Assembly: GCF_030418165.1 (NCBI RefSeq)
Contig: NZ_JAUHTQ010000003.1
Span: forward strand, 62,001-126,000
Reading direction: 5' to 3'
DNA from: Ureibacillus aquaedulcis
GTDB lineage: Bacteria; Bacillota; Bacilli; Bacillales_A; Planococcaceae
Length of the DNA stretch: 64,000 bases
The notes under the pieces are model-generated. The model searched no databases and had not been told where the DNA came from. It saw only the letters and a list, made by a program, of their open reading frames with translations. Of this stretch, positions 57,367 to 64,000 are shown piece by piece. The position numbers were made by a program, and so were the translations under genes. Every line of letters starts with the position of its first letter. The stretch's first letter is position 1.

Positions 57367-57867
57367 TTATTCATTAATTTCGAAAACCAATATATCGAAT
57401 AACTTTTCATTCGTATATAGCAGCATCGCCCATTCGCCCGGATTCGGAATATTTACACTTGAAGGAACGTGTGCATCCGCGCCGTTATTTTCGCCTCCGA
57501 GACCTATGCTCCAACCTGATGTGAGGATTTGATGGATACTATTCGTTTCTCTGTGAAGGGCAACTACCGTTAGTTTAGTTTCTCCTAGACTTTCCATCCC
57601 CCAAAGATGCCACATCCATTTTTGATTGTTGTTTAAGCTTGGCATATTAGCCCCAATTACACCGGATTTATCTTCATTGCCCATCATATTACCATTGAAC
57701 ATCACGGCTTTTTTGTGCCAATCAACATTCTCAAAATCACTTTCTTCCACAAAGTTTGGCATCTCTTCAGGTAAATCCAATTTGTTTTCATCCGTTTCTT
57801 TTTTTGAGCAACCAAGAACCATAAAAAGTATACACACTAAAATTAGCCCCAATGATTTAAACTTCAA
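57367..57867 (-). CDS. lipoprotein of unknown function
   Basis: 166 residues. The start is TTG at 57867, selected because GGGGGG lies 5 bases upstream and because it places the signal peptide MKFKSLGLILVCILFMVLGC (Cys20 lipobox) at the N terminus; the 31 codons upstream have no ribosome binding site. The mature domain (FENVDWHKKAVMFNGNMMGN, WMWHLWGME, GEWAMLLYTNEKLFDILVFEI) looks like a small beta-sandwich, but I cannot name it. Convergent with nothing; follows the pyruvate oxidase gene region on the other side. Confidence 0.78.
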   Translation of the reverse strand: MKFKSLGLILVCILFMVLGCSKKETDENKLDLPEEMPNFVEESDFENVDWHKKAVMFNGNMMGNEDKSGVIGANMPSLNNNQKWMWHLWGMESLGETKLTVVALHRETNSIHQILTSGWSIGLGGENNGADAHVPSSVNIPNPGEWAMLLYTNEKLFDILVFEINE

Positions 57868-57969
57868 AATATCCCCCCATAACAGACATTTTTTATTTTT
57901 AATTTTACCACTTCTCCAACTTTCTTCCATTATAATCCATATCAACTTTACACAGCGCATTAACGTAAA

Positions 57970-58003
57970 AAAAGTGGTGACCGACTATTCGATCACCACT
58001 TCT
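57970..58003 (-). terminator. terminator of the pyruvate oxidase gene
   Basis: AAGTGGTGA / TCACCACTT stem followed by TTTTTTTACG on the minus strand, directly after the stop. Confidence 0.9.
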
Positions 58004-58004
58004 T

Positions 58005-59621
58005 TTATTCCGTTTCCGGGAAGAATACCTGGGCCGTGCTGATGTCCACCAGCGTGGGAGCATTGGTATTGAGTGCTTCTTCCAGCACTGATTCCAGCTC
58101 CTTATCTGAAGCGACGCGTAATCCTTTCCATCCGCAGGCTTCTGCCAATTTTATAAAGTCAGGGTTGGTTAAATCTACCCCTAGCTCTTTCTTATTGGCA
58201 ACTTTAATTTTGTCTCTCTCCATTTGCAGACTCTCATTATTTAAAACAACAACTGTAATATTGAGTTCATAGCGCGTAGCCGTCAATAGATCAGCAAGCA
58301 CCATTTGAAGTCCTCCGTCGCCTACTACCGCCACTACTTGCTTTTCTGGTTGTGCAAGCTTGGCAGCCATCGCGGCAGGAAGACCAAAGCCCATTGTCCG
58401 CCAGTAGCCGGAGAATAATACGGACTGCTCTTTTTGACGGAAGTTGCGGTTCGTCCACACCGTATTATCCCCTGTATCCAGTGCCAGAATAGCGTCCGGT
58501 GCCACTGTTCTGTCTAGGGCGCGGATAATGCGTGCAGGATGGGCAGGGAAACCTTCAGTACTGCCTTCCTTCTCATTTTGCGTGGCCCATTTCTCTTTTA
58601 TTTCCTGGCAACGAGCCACCCAATCTTCAGAGTGGGAGAATCCCTGAAGGTTCTCCGTTAATAGTGGAAGTACTTCCTCAGTTTTTCCGATGATGCCAAG
58701 CTCTGTTGGAATAGCACTTACAAATTTATCAAAATGACGGTCAATCTGGATAATCCGTGCATTCGTTGGCACATACCCTTCCGGCCACCATTTCGTGCCT
58801 GCAAGAAGTACCACATCTGCCTCCTTGAATAGTTCACCTGCATATGGATTGCCGCCTTCGCCGATCCCTTGCAAAACATGCGGGGAAGCTTCATCAAACA
58901 CTCCTTTTCCGCCCAAGCTTGCAAGAATGCCGGCACCCCACAATTTTGCAAGTTTCTCCAACTCTTCCGATGCTTGAGCGGCTCCGTAGCCTGCAAGGAT
59001 CATTGGCCGCTTGGCAGTTTTCATAATTTGCGTTGCTTGATCCAAACTTTCTTTCGTGAAAGTGGAAGCACCCTCTATGACATCCGGCAATGCACGCGGT
59101 TCTCCTTTAGCCGGCATCATGAAAAAATCCTTTGGAACGGACAAATGTGTTACAACCCGCTGTCCAAGTGATGTTCGGGCTGCTTTTTGAAGAACTTCAA
59201 TCGTTGCATCCGGGCTGGCTAGATTAGCGGAATAAGCAGCAAAAGGCTTCATCAGCTCCTGCTGATCAACATACTGCGGATATTCCGTTCCAATTTTATC
59301 ACTTGGTGCCTGTCCAGTGATGGCAAGTACAGGCGCTTTGTCTGCATGTGCATCACCCAGCCCATTAAGCAAGTTGGTTGCACCAGGTCCCATCGTCGCC
59401 GTACATACGCCAAGCCCACCTGTAAGTTTTGCTTCTGCAGAGGCCATAAAAGCAGCGGTCGATTCATGCTTGACCGCAATGTATTTAATTTTATCCTGCT
59501 TGGCCAGTGCATCGATGAGCCCTATGGTAGCGTCCCCTACAACCCCATAGATCCGTTTTACGCCGAACAAAGACAATTGATCCAGAATCAACTCTGCAAC
59601 CGTTCGTTTAGTTTTTTCCAT
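58005..59621 (-). CDS. thiamine-diphosphate pyruvate oxidase (YdaP/PoxB-like)
   Basis: 538 residues, three-domain ThDP enzyme. The catalytic Glu is in IAVKHESTAAFMA (about 53), ATMGPGATNLLNGLGDAHADKAPVLAITGQ is the PYR domain, and VVGDGGLQMVLADLLTATRYELNITVVVLNNESL is the ThDP/Mg motif GDG...NN. Resembles B. subtilis YdaP and E. coli PoxB (pyruvate to acetate and CO2 with quinone or oxygen). It is shorter than YdaP (about 574), and the C-terminal lipid-binding peptide of PoxB is not obvious, so the acceptor is uncertain. ATAAGGAGG ribosome binding site. Confidence 0.9.
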   Translation of the reverse strand: MEKTKRTVAELILDQLSLFGVKRIYGVVGDATIGLIDALAKQDKIKYIAVKHESTAAFMASAEAKLTGGLGVCTATMGPGATNLLNGLGDAHADKAPVLAITGQAPSDKIGTEYPQYVDQQELMKPFAAYSANLASPDATIEVLQKAARTSLGQRVVTHLSVPKDFFMMPAKGEPRALPDVIEGASTFTKESLDQATQIMKTAKRPMILAGYGAAQASEELEKLAKLWGAGILASLGGKGVFDEASPHVLQGIGEGGNPYAGELFKEADVVLLAGTKWWPEGYVPTNARIIQIDRHFDKFVSAIPTELGIIGKTEEVLPLLTENLQGFSHSEDWVARCQEIKEKWATQNEKEGSTEGFPAHPARIIRALDRTVAPDAILALDTGDNTVWTNRNFRQKEQSVLFSGYWRTMGFGLPAAMAAKLAQPEKQVVAVVGDGGLQMVLADLLTATRYELNITVVVLNNESLQMERDKIKVANKKELGVDLTNPDFIKLAEACGWKGLRVASDKELESVLEEALNTNAPTLVDISTAQVFFPETE

Positions 59622-59795
59622 GTCCTATGAACCTCCTTATAGATCTTTCCAACCTTCCAGGCACAAAGCATCTATTTGATTTTCGTTCATATTATTTTTT
59701 CCCGAAAGAGCGGCGGTTAATCCTCATTTTTCCAAACGCCATAATCTGGTACTTGGAAAAAGACACTTCCCTTATTCAAGGGAAATGCCATTAAG

Positions 59796-59810
59796 TTGAA
59801 AACGATTCAA
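59796..59810. promoter_or_regulatory. cre-like palindrome upstream of pyruvate oxidase
   Basis: TTGAAAACGATTCAA contains TGAAAACGATTCAA, which matches the cre consensus apart from one base; it lies 175 bases upstream of the start. Confidence 0.45.
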
Positions 59811-59849
59811 CTGCTATAAGTTGGATTATAGATAACGAGACTACTTTTT

Positions 59850-60128
59850 CTAGGCAACGTATTTTCGAACAACATAAATTGATAGAATCAATAAAATGAC
59901 AAGAACTATTACGATGATCATTGGATCATTTTTAAAACCGATCCCACCCAATGTGACTAAGATTGCACCTAAAATAAATTGTGACCCTCCCATAATCTCC
60001 GCTACTTTCTTTTTATCCTTAATATATTTGTTTCGTAGAAAAGTTAATAATTCAATCCTTTGTTTCACACCAATTAGATAACCCACAATTAATAACAATA
60101 CTCCAATAATTAATAGGTTTACATTCAA
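59850..60128 (-). CDS. small membrane protein, DUF3784-like
   Basis: 92 residues with an N-terminal helix (about 3-19), a charged segment (KQRIELLTFLRNKYIKDKKKV) and two further helices (about 47-62, 66-85). The layout resembles DUF3784 proteins of Firmicutes. The TTG at 60128 follows GGGGGG with 7-base spacing; an ATG 13 codons upstream (60167) has no good ribosome binding site. Function unknown. Confidence 0.65.
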   Translation of the reverse strand: MNVNLLIIGVLLLIVGYLIGVKQRIELLTFLRNKYIKDKKKVAEIMGGSQFILGAILVTLGGIGFKNDPMIIVIVLVILLILSIYVVRKYVA

Positions 60129-60320
60129 AGCCAATACCCCCCACATAACTTTTTTATGTAGTTTCACTTACGATATATGTCTTTACTTTACGTTTTCATA
60201 AGCCTGATTGTTTCAAACTTGGGGTTAGCATCCATTTTTTCTTTTGGAGTAAAAGTTATGTTATTTGAATTAATTCTCTAAATCCAAAGAAAAACCTTTT
60301 TCAAATAAGTGCCTTATTGT

Positions 60321-60543
60321 TCAAAGGAAAGCACAATCTGGGGTATGTAAAGCTTTCTGATTGGATGTCATCTTTGGTATCCCCCTGTTCCTCAATATAG
60401 GAGGGATATTGTTGCTATAAACGAACTCATTATATGGATTTCCATTGTTAAGTACATAGAGAAACCAAGCGGGAACACCTACCACAAAAAGAAAAAAAAA
60501 TATAATAAAGCCGATGATCTATCTTTTGTATTTTTGAAAACAT
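60321..60543 (-). pseudogene. frameshifted small membrane protein
   Basis: From ATG 60543 (AAGGTGG 6 bases upstream) the frame reads MFSKIQKIDHRLYYI, enters a run of nine T (60492-60500) and stops after 31 codons. Removing one T opens a 73-residue protein with a membrane helix (FFLFVVGVPAWFLYVLN) and a tail GNPYNEFVYSNNIPPILRNRG, ending at TGA 60321. The good start site, helix and NGNPY motif suggest a genuine gene with a recent single-base expansion, or slippage-dependent expression. Small Bacillales proteins with a similar helix-GNP pattern exist. Confidence 0.6.
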
Positions 60544-60602
60544 TTTTTACCACCTTCACTATAACTCTCTATTTGTATAATTTTACATTTTTAGTATCTT
60601 AA

Positions 60603-60629
60603 GATAATGAAAATTATTACAATTATCAT
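60603..60629 (-). promoter_or_regulatory. Fur-like site upstream of the frameshifted gene
   Basis: TGAAAATTATTACAATTATCA holds the Fur half-sites TGAAAAT and ATTATCA (7-7-7 arrangement) and overlaps a possible promoter TTGTAA-N18-GATACT on the minus strand, 60-85 bases upstream of the frameshifted gene. Confidence 0.45.
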
Positions 60630-60650
60630 TTCGAACTTTTTTCGAAAAAG

Positions 60651-60684
60651 AAAAAAGACCGCCCTTCACTACGGAAAGGCGATC
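60651..60684 (-). terminator. terminator after the 62-residue gene
   Basis: Minus strand GATCGCCTTTCC / GAAGGGCGGTC followed by TTTTTTCTTTTT. Confidence 0.85.
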
Positions 60685-60826
60685 TAGAAATGATCGAATA
60701 TCTTCTACAGTTTTTATTTTACTTCCTGAGAAGCATATTATTATTTAAACATAAAAATTTGGGCTAATTTTGTTGCGGAAATACTTATTCCAAGTCGTAC
60801 CCTATTGCTGAAGAACAGAGACTCTT

Positions 60827-61015
60827 TCAATACAACAACCATTTAAGAGGATTGGTAATTTGATATTTCCGCAGCATTTCGCGATTTTTTTCTATGATTT
60901 CTTTATTTTTAGCTATCGTTTCTTTTATATTTAGTCGCTTTTCATTATCGTTAGCTTCAGGGTAATTTTTTAGGTTTGTATCCAATTGAGGTACTGATGT
61001 TTTATTCTTATCCAT
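60827..61015 (-). CDS. small charged helical protein, unknown
   Basis: 62 residues, rich in Lys, Glu and Asn (NEKRLNIKETIAKNKEIIEKNREMLRKYQ), probably one long helix or coiled coil, with no membrane segment. AGGAGG lies 10 bases before the ATG and a strong terminator follows at 60.65 kb, so it is a plausible independent gene. No family recognised. Confidence 0.6.
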   Translation of the reverse strand: MDKNKTSVPQLDTNLKNYPEANDNEKRLNIKETIAKNKEIIEKNREMLRKYQITNPLKWLLY

Positions 61016-61159
61016 ATCATTTTATCCTCCTGTCTATCGATTGAATAATATTTATGATATTCTTTGGCAACAATCTCCAGTATCCCTCGTCTTTCCAATT
61101 CACTACTACGTCTAATCCTTTAAACATTATCAGAAAGATGAATACATTCAATTGTTACA

Positions 61160-61522
61160 TCATAATTGGCTTTGCAAATCATCAGAAAGCTTAAAGACCA
61201 TAATGCGTTCCCCGGTAACTGTACTCAGATCGGTATAAAAACTTACCACTTCCATACCTGTTAGGTTTACTATTACTTCTTTTATTTCTTCCACCCCTGA
61301 TTCCACCAGGCTATTTCGCATTTTTTTAACTGATAATAGGCCCTCTTTTTCTTGGCATACTGAATATTCAGCTGGTGATAAGACCCCTTTCAACACGACA
61401 ACCACCATATCCCGCAGGATATCTGATTTAACCGACACGGAACCGCGCCCTAGATAATTTTTCTCCCAATGAGTCAATACTTTACTGATCTCGGCTTCAA
61501 GAACACCTTTTGTTTTAATCAT
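61160..61522 (-). CDS. DUF2294-family protein
   Basis: 120 residues. The DUF2294 pattern is present: TKGVLEAEISKVLTHWEKNYLGRGS, LKGVLSPAEYSVCQ, VIVNLTGMEVVSFYTDLSTVTGERIMVF. Members are common in Firmicutes, sometimes misannotated as Na+-translocating components; function unknown. ATG 61522 follows GGAAGGAAG; the frame extends nine codons upstream without support. Confidence 0.88.
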   Translation of the reverse strand: MIKTKGVLEAEISKVLTHWEKNYLGRGSVSVKSDILRDMVVVVLKGVLSPAEYSVCQEKEGLLSVKKMRNSLVESGVEEIKEVIVNLTGMEVVSFYTDLSTVTGERIMVFKLSDDLQSQL

Positions 61523-61784
61523 AATAACTTCCTTCCTTCCATTGCTCATTTAATCGTTATACATATATTTTTCGAAACTCCGCTATAGTCTGTATCTTCT
61601 ACTTTAACTATAATCTAAAAACATGTTTCTTCCTATATGGTATAAGTCTCGATTTTGAACGGACAAATAACTTATAAACTTCTCCCATGTCCCTCTAAAA
61701 CCAAAATGATGCAAATCGAAGCCAAGGTGTTGAACATATAAATTGTTTATACCGAGTCACTTGCTGCTTTCATTTGTAAAAAAA

Positions 61785-62008
61785 TAAAAACCGACAATTA
61801 AAAAGATAATGGTTTCAAATAATCAAACCATTAAATCTTGAAAATTGTCGGTTTACTTTTAACTAACCTAGTCTAGGTTTTTTAAATAGTCTACCTATTA
61901 TTTACAATGATTTTTTAGTTTCCTTTATTCTTTGAATTGATAATCAATGTCCAAAGCGGGTTGACTATCAAACCTAAGATAATAGGAATGTATAAATCTC
62001 TATTTATA
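61785..62008 (-). ncRNA. candidate short transcript of unknown function
   Basis: A minus-strand unit bounded by a near-consensus sigma-A promoter (62015-62043) and a strong nested-hairpin terminator (61788-61860), about 220 nt. It contains a frame without a usual start codon that would encode IPIILGLIVNPLWTLII followed by NSKNKGN, i.e. a membrane helix with a lysine tail as in type I toxins. With no ribosome binding site or ATG the coding status is open, so I label it as RNA. Lies within an 870-base gap between DUF2294 and the stress-protein gene. Confidence 0.45.
61788..61860. terminator. nested double hairpin, terminator of the short transcript
   Basis: Outer arms AAACCGACAATT / AATTGTCGGTTT enclose a second hairpin AATGGTTT / AAACCATT extended by AAGAT/ATCTT. 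U-tract on the minus strand: TTTTTATTTTTTT. Confidence 0.8.
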
Positions 62009-62014
62009 TTATAA

Positions 62015-62043
62015 ATCTTATTACTTAGTTAGCTCTATGTCAA
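62015..62043 (-). promoter_or_regulatory. sigma-A promoter of the short transcript
   Basis: Minus strand TTGACA (62043-62038), 17-base spacer, TAAGAT (62020-62015): perfect -35, good -10, optimal spacing. No gene with a standard start follows. Confidence 0.7.
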
Positions 62044-62341
62044 GGTTTAATTTGTATTTTTCCTCTACTTTTCTCTTCCTTTCTTTGCATTTTCTGTTCT
62101 TGAAACAAAAATATCATTACTTGCTACCTTTCGAATTACTTCTCCTACTGAATCGTCGTGATAACTAGCGCTTTGCTACTGTTCGGTTCACCTTTCCTTT
62201 AGAATCGTAGTAAAACTAAGCATTTTGCCCCGTTGATATTGCTAAATGCCGAAATGCTGACTGTATGATTACAATGCCAGCTGCCCCTCACCTTTTCTCC
62301 TAGTGGGATAGGATTGGGCTTTGAATTAGAAGGAAAGTCAT
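62044..62341. other. gap with possible decayed coding sequence
   Basis: No intact gene. On the minus strand a short reading frame ending at 62065 (containing SYHDDSVGEVIRKVASND) is preceded, in another frame, by YYDSKGKVNRTVAKR. The mix of frames and stops suggests gene decay, but no parent family is recognised. Confidence 0.3.
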
Positions 62342-62366
62342 GATTAAAATTCGGTAGAGGGGGTAA
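62342..62366 (+). promoter_or_regulatory. sigma-B-like promoter of the stress-protein gene
   Basis: GATTAA-N13-GGGTAA, one mismatch in each element from GTTTAA/GGGTAT, ending 26 bases before the ATG. Confidence 0.55.
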
Positions 62367-62392
62367 TATGTTACCATGAAAGGGTGATTGAA

Positions 62393-62881
62393 ATGGATAA
62401 CATGATGAAACAAGAAGAAATCGAAACAATGAGAGAATTAATTAAAGATATCGACATAGCTATGTTGACTACGTCAACAGAAGATGGGCTTGTTTCTCGT
62501 CCCATGAAGACACAGGAAGTAGAGTTTGATGGCGACTTATGGTTTTTCACTAAAAAAGATACGGATAAATATGAAGAAATATTACATGATCAAGATGTTA
62601 ATGTAGCATATGTAGGTAAATCCTATGTTTCTGTCCGTGGTAGAGCGGAAATCGTTGAAGATTTAGAAAAGAAAAAGGAATTGTGGAGCAAAGCATACGA
62701 GAAAATTATGCAAACTTCCTATGATGATCCGAACTTGATCTTGATCAAAGTAAAGGTGGACGCAGCCGAATATTGGGATTCAGGAAATTTCATAAAGAAG
62801 GTTGCCTTCTACTATAAACGCATGACAGGGCAAAGTTCTCAGTCAACAGATATTAATGACACGTTGGAATTAAATGATTAA
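62393..62881 (+). CDS. pyridoxamine-phosphate-oxidase-fold general stress protein (YdaG/GSP26-like)
   Basis: 162 residues. Split-barrel flavin-binding fold: MLTTSTEDGLVSRPMKTQEVEFDGDLWFFTKKDTDKY, NVAYVGKSYVSVRGRAEIVED, and KVDAAEYWDSG near the end. Resembles B. subtilis general stress protein 26. ATG 62393 has AAAGGGTG 6 bases upstream; GTG 62384 overlaps that site. A sigma-B-like promoter upstream fits stress induction. Cofactor and substrate unproven. Confidence 0.9.
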   Translation: MDNMMKQEEIETMRELIKDIDIAMLTTSTEDGLVSRPMKTQEVEFDGDLWFFTKKDTDKYEEILHDQDVNVAYVGKSYVSVRGRAEIVEDLEKKKELWSKAYEKIMQTSYDDPNLILIKVKVDAAEYWDSGNFIKKVAFYYKRMTGQSSQSTDINDTLELND

Positions 62882-62883
62882 CA

Positions 62884-62921
62884 AAAAATGGGTTGTCTGG
62901 TTATAGGACAATCCATTTTGC
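62884..62921 (+). terminator. terminator of the stress-protein gene
   Basis: AAAATGGGTTGTC / GGACAATCCATTTT stem with U-rich tail right after the stop. Confidence 0.85.
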
Positions 62922-62967
62922 ATTGATTCCTAGGTTCAGAACCCCATAGTAAAGTAAGAGAGAATTT

Positions 62968-63261
62968 TTAAACTTCTCTTTTTGATTTCTTACCCCTTAT
63001 ATACATAAACAAACTTCTAAAAAAGACAAAGTAGCTAAGCAGTAACAGTACCACTATTCCATATCCTTGTTTAGGGAAATTCTCAAAAATAAAATTTTTC
63101 TGGGTAATAACAAAATAATTTACCATAACTAATAAAATTAAATAATAAATGATAAATATCAGTTCCTTTTTTGCTTTGAACAGGAACGAAAATATTAACG
63201 TCAATACCGATACAACAGTAAAAATCCCCGTAAAATCGAGAACAAAGTTGGCGAATTCCAC
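62968..63261 (-). CDS. small membrane protein, unknown
   Basis: 97 residues with three hydrophobic helices (about 8-27, 33-52, 66-85) and a basic tail RGKKSKREV. GTG start behind AGGAGTGG at good spacing. No family recognised. Confidence 0.68.
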   Translation of the reverse strand: MEFANFVLDFTGIFTVVSVLTLIFSFLFKAKKELIFIIYYLILLVMVNYFVITQKNFIFENFPKQGYGIVVLLLLSYFVFFRSLFMYIRGKKSKREV

Positions 63262-63602
63262 TTAGACCACTCCTATCAGTATTGCAAACTTTCATTTTGT
63301 AATTGATATCCATTAAGGTATTCCATATCATTACAAAAAAACCTTCTCCTTCACAATCCCGATTGCATATTACTGTACACAGTTGAGCCCCTAACGAAAT
63401 AAGCGGTCTTCTTAACCCTGCCTTTTACTCAAAGGCCACCCAACCTTTTAATGCTCTCAATTCTTCTAAATCTTCCAATGCTTCAGAAGCAGAGTAAGAT
63501 CCCTCTTACTATCCAATCTTCCCTTCCCTCTTCATTGTTTTGTTTCTCACATCCTTTAATTTTTAAAATTCGTGTAAAAATTTTAAGGAAAATTTGTTTA
63601 CT
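63262..63602. other. gap, no gene recognised
   Basis: Promoter region for the small membrane protein on the left and the PadR gene on the right. A C/T-rich stretch at 63410-63560 gives open frames without ribosome binding sites. Confidence 0.4.
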
Positions 63603-63659
63603 TATTCAGTTGGACTGTATATACTATTATTAAGTTCAACTATATAGTCAAACTGAATA
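63603..63659. promoter_or_regulatory. PadR operator and promoter
   Basis: TATTCAGTTGGACTGTATA and TATATAGTCAAACTGAATA are inverted arms of 19 bp with two mismatches, 19 bases apart. A -10 TATACT (63620-63625) overlaps the left arm. The arrangement predicts autorepression by the PadR protein encoded 12 bases downstream. Confidence 0.75.
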
Positions 63660-63671
63660 GTAGGTGAGTAG

Positions 63672-63992
63672 ATGAAACATAAACTTTTGCCGTTATCCGA
63701 AACCATGCACTATATTTTACTGGCTCTACGCGAACCGCTTCATGGATATGCCATTATGCAAAAGATCGAAAAAATGAGTAAAGGCACAGTGATCTTGGCT
63801 GCGGGCACTTTATATGGAGCGATCGAGAATTTAAGTAAGCATGGCTGGATTGAGCCAGTATCCGGAGAGACTGGTAGACGAAAAGTTTACAAAATTACAG
63901 AGGATGGCCTGACAATTTTGAAGATCGAGCATCAAAGATTACTCCATATTTTATCATTATATGAAATGAGTGAGAGCGATGAGGAAATTTAA
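63672..63992 (+). CDS. PadR-family transcriptional regulator
   Basis: 106 residues, a PadR winged helix with short C-terminal dimerisation helix. Recognised by LSETMHYILLALREPLHGYAIMQKIEKM, GTLYGAIENLSKHGWIEPV and RRKVYKITEDGLTILKIE. The family represses efflux or stress operons and releases on ligand binding. TAGGTGAG precedes the ATG. It overlaps the next gene by 14 bases. Its operator lies just upstream. Confidence 0.94.
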   Translation: MKHKLLPLSETMHYILLALREPLHGYAIMQKIEKMSKGTVILAAGTLYGAIENLSKHGWIEPVSGETGRRKVYKITEDGLTILKIEHQRLLHILSLYEMSESDEEI

Positions 63993-64000
63993 ATTGTTTT
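63979..64000 (+). CDS. start of the next gene, probable DUF2812 protein
   Basis: Only seven codons (MRKFKLF) before the window ends. ATG overlaps the PadR 3' end. PadR genes in Bacillales are often followed in this way by DUF2812 membrane proteins, and MRKFKLF is a typical start, but this is inference. Confidence 0.5.

Noticed and set aside
63451-63633. 60-codon plus-strand frame before the PadR gene
   Set aside because: Runs through the PadR promoter and operator and has no ribosome binding site.

Overview
The window reads as chromosome of a low-GC, endospore-forming Gram-positive of the order Bacillales, most likely Planococcaceae (Solibacillus/Lysinibacillus-like). The support is strong AGGAGG-type ribosome binding sites, many TTG/GTG starts, a YjcZ-type sporulation peptide, and gene order matching Bacillus subtilis (met-yusE-yusF-gcvH-yusI-fadE-fadA-fadN; gltC/gltAB; sufCDSUB). 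The genus call is inference. I saw no rRNA, tRNA, insertion sequence, prophage or CRISPR array.

Layout. 1-0.8 kb: end of a sulfate-assimilation operon (sat, cysC). 0.8-4.8 kb: a Pnkp-Hen1 RNA repair pair. 4.9-6.2 kb: a 52-nt hairpin repeat cluster and three small genes of spore-coat/sporulation character. 6.3-11.5 kb: the SUF iron-sulfur operon. 12-19 kb: glutamate synthase (gltB, gltD) and its divergent activator gltC. 19.1-19.7 kb: about ten tandem 52-nt units. 19.7-22.7 kb: a methionine ABC importer under a SAM-I riboswitch. 22.7-30.3 kb: the yus/fad block, with a perfect FadR operator upstream of fadN. 30.5-38.4 kb: thioredoxin-like protein, tautomerase, a second 52-nt repeat cluster, HAD phosphatase, C39-like protein, FEN-type exonuclease, ABC1 kinase, OsmC protein, PPP-type phosphatase and a cold-shock gene with a terminator-like hairpin in its leader.

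38.4-64 kb is more regulatory and accessory: an EAL phosphodiesterase with dead GGDEF, an Rgg-like regulator divergent from a tiny hydrophobic peptide gene, a Fur-controlled ferredoxin-NADP reductase, a glycerate uptake/kinase operon with a CdaR-type regulator, a catalase-SDR stress operon with a sigma-B promoter, two paralogous acidic lipoproteins, a CitMHS transporter with its CitST two-component system, small membrane proteins, pyruvate oxidase, a frameshifted small membrane protein behind a Fur-like site, a candidate short RNA, a stress flavin-binding protein and a PadR regulator at the right edge.

The strongest candidates for something undescribed are the Rgg-like regulator/peptide pair at 40.2-41.4 kb, the terminator-like hairpin in the csp leader, two unrelated intergenic repeat families sharing a 52-nt period, and a promoter-to-terminator unit at 61.8-62.04 kb with no conventional gene. 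Several annotated starts were moved inward from the longest open frame because a clear Shine-Dalgarno sequence selects an internal start.
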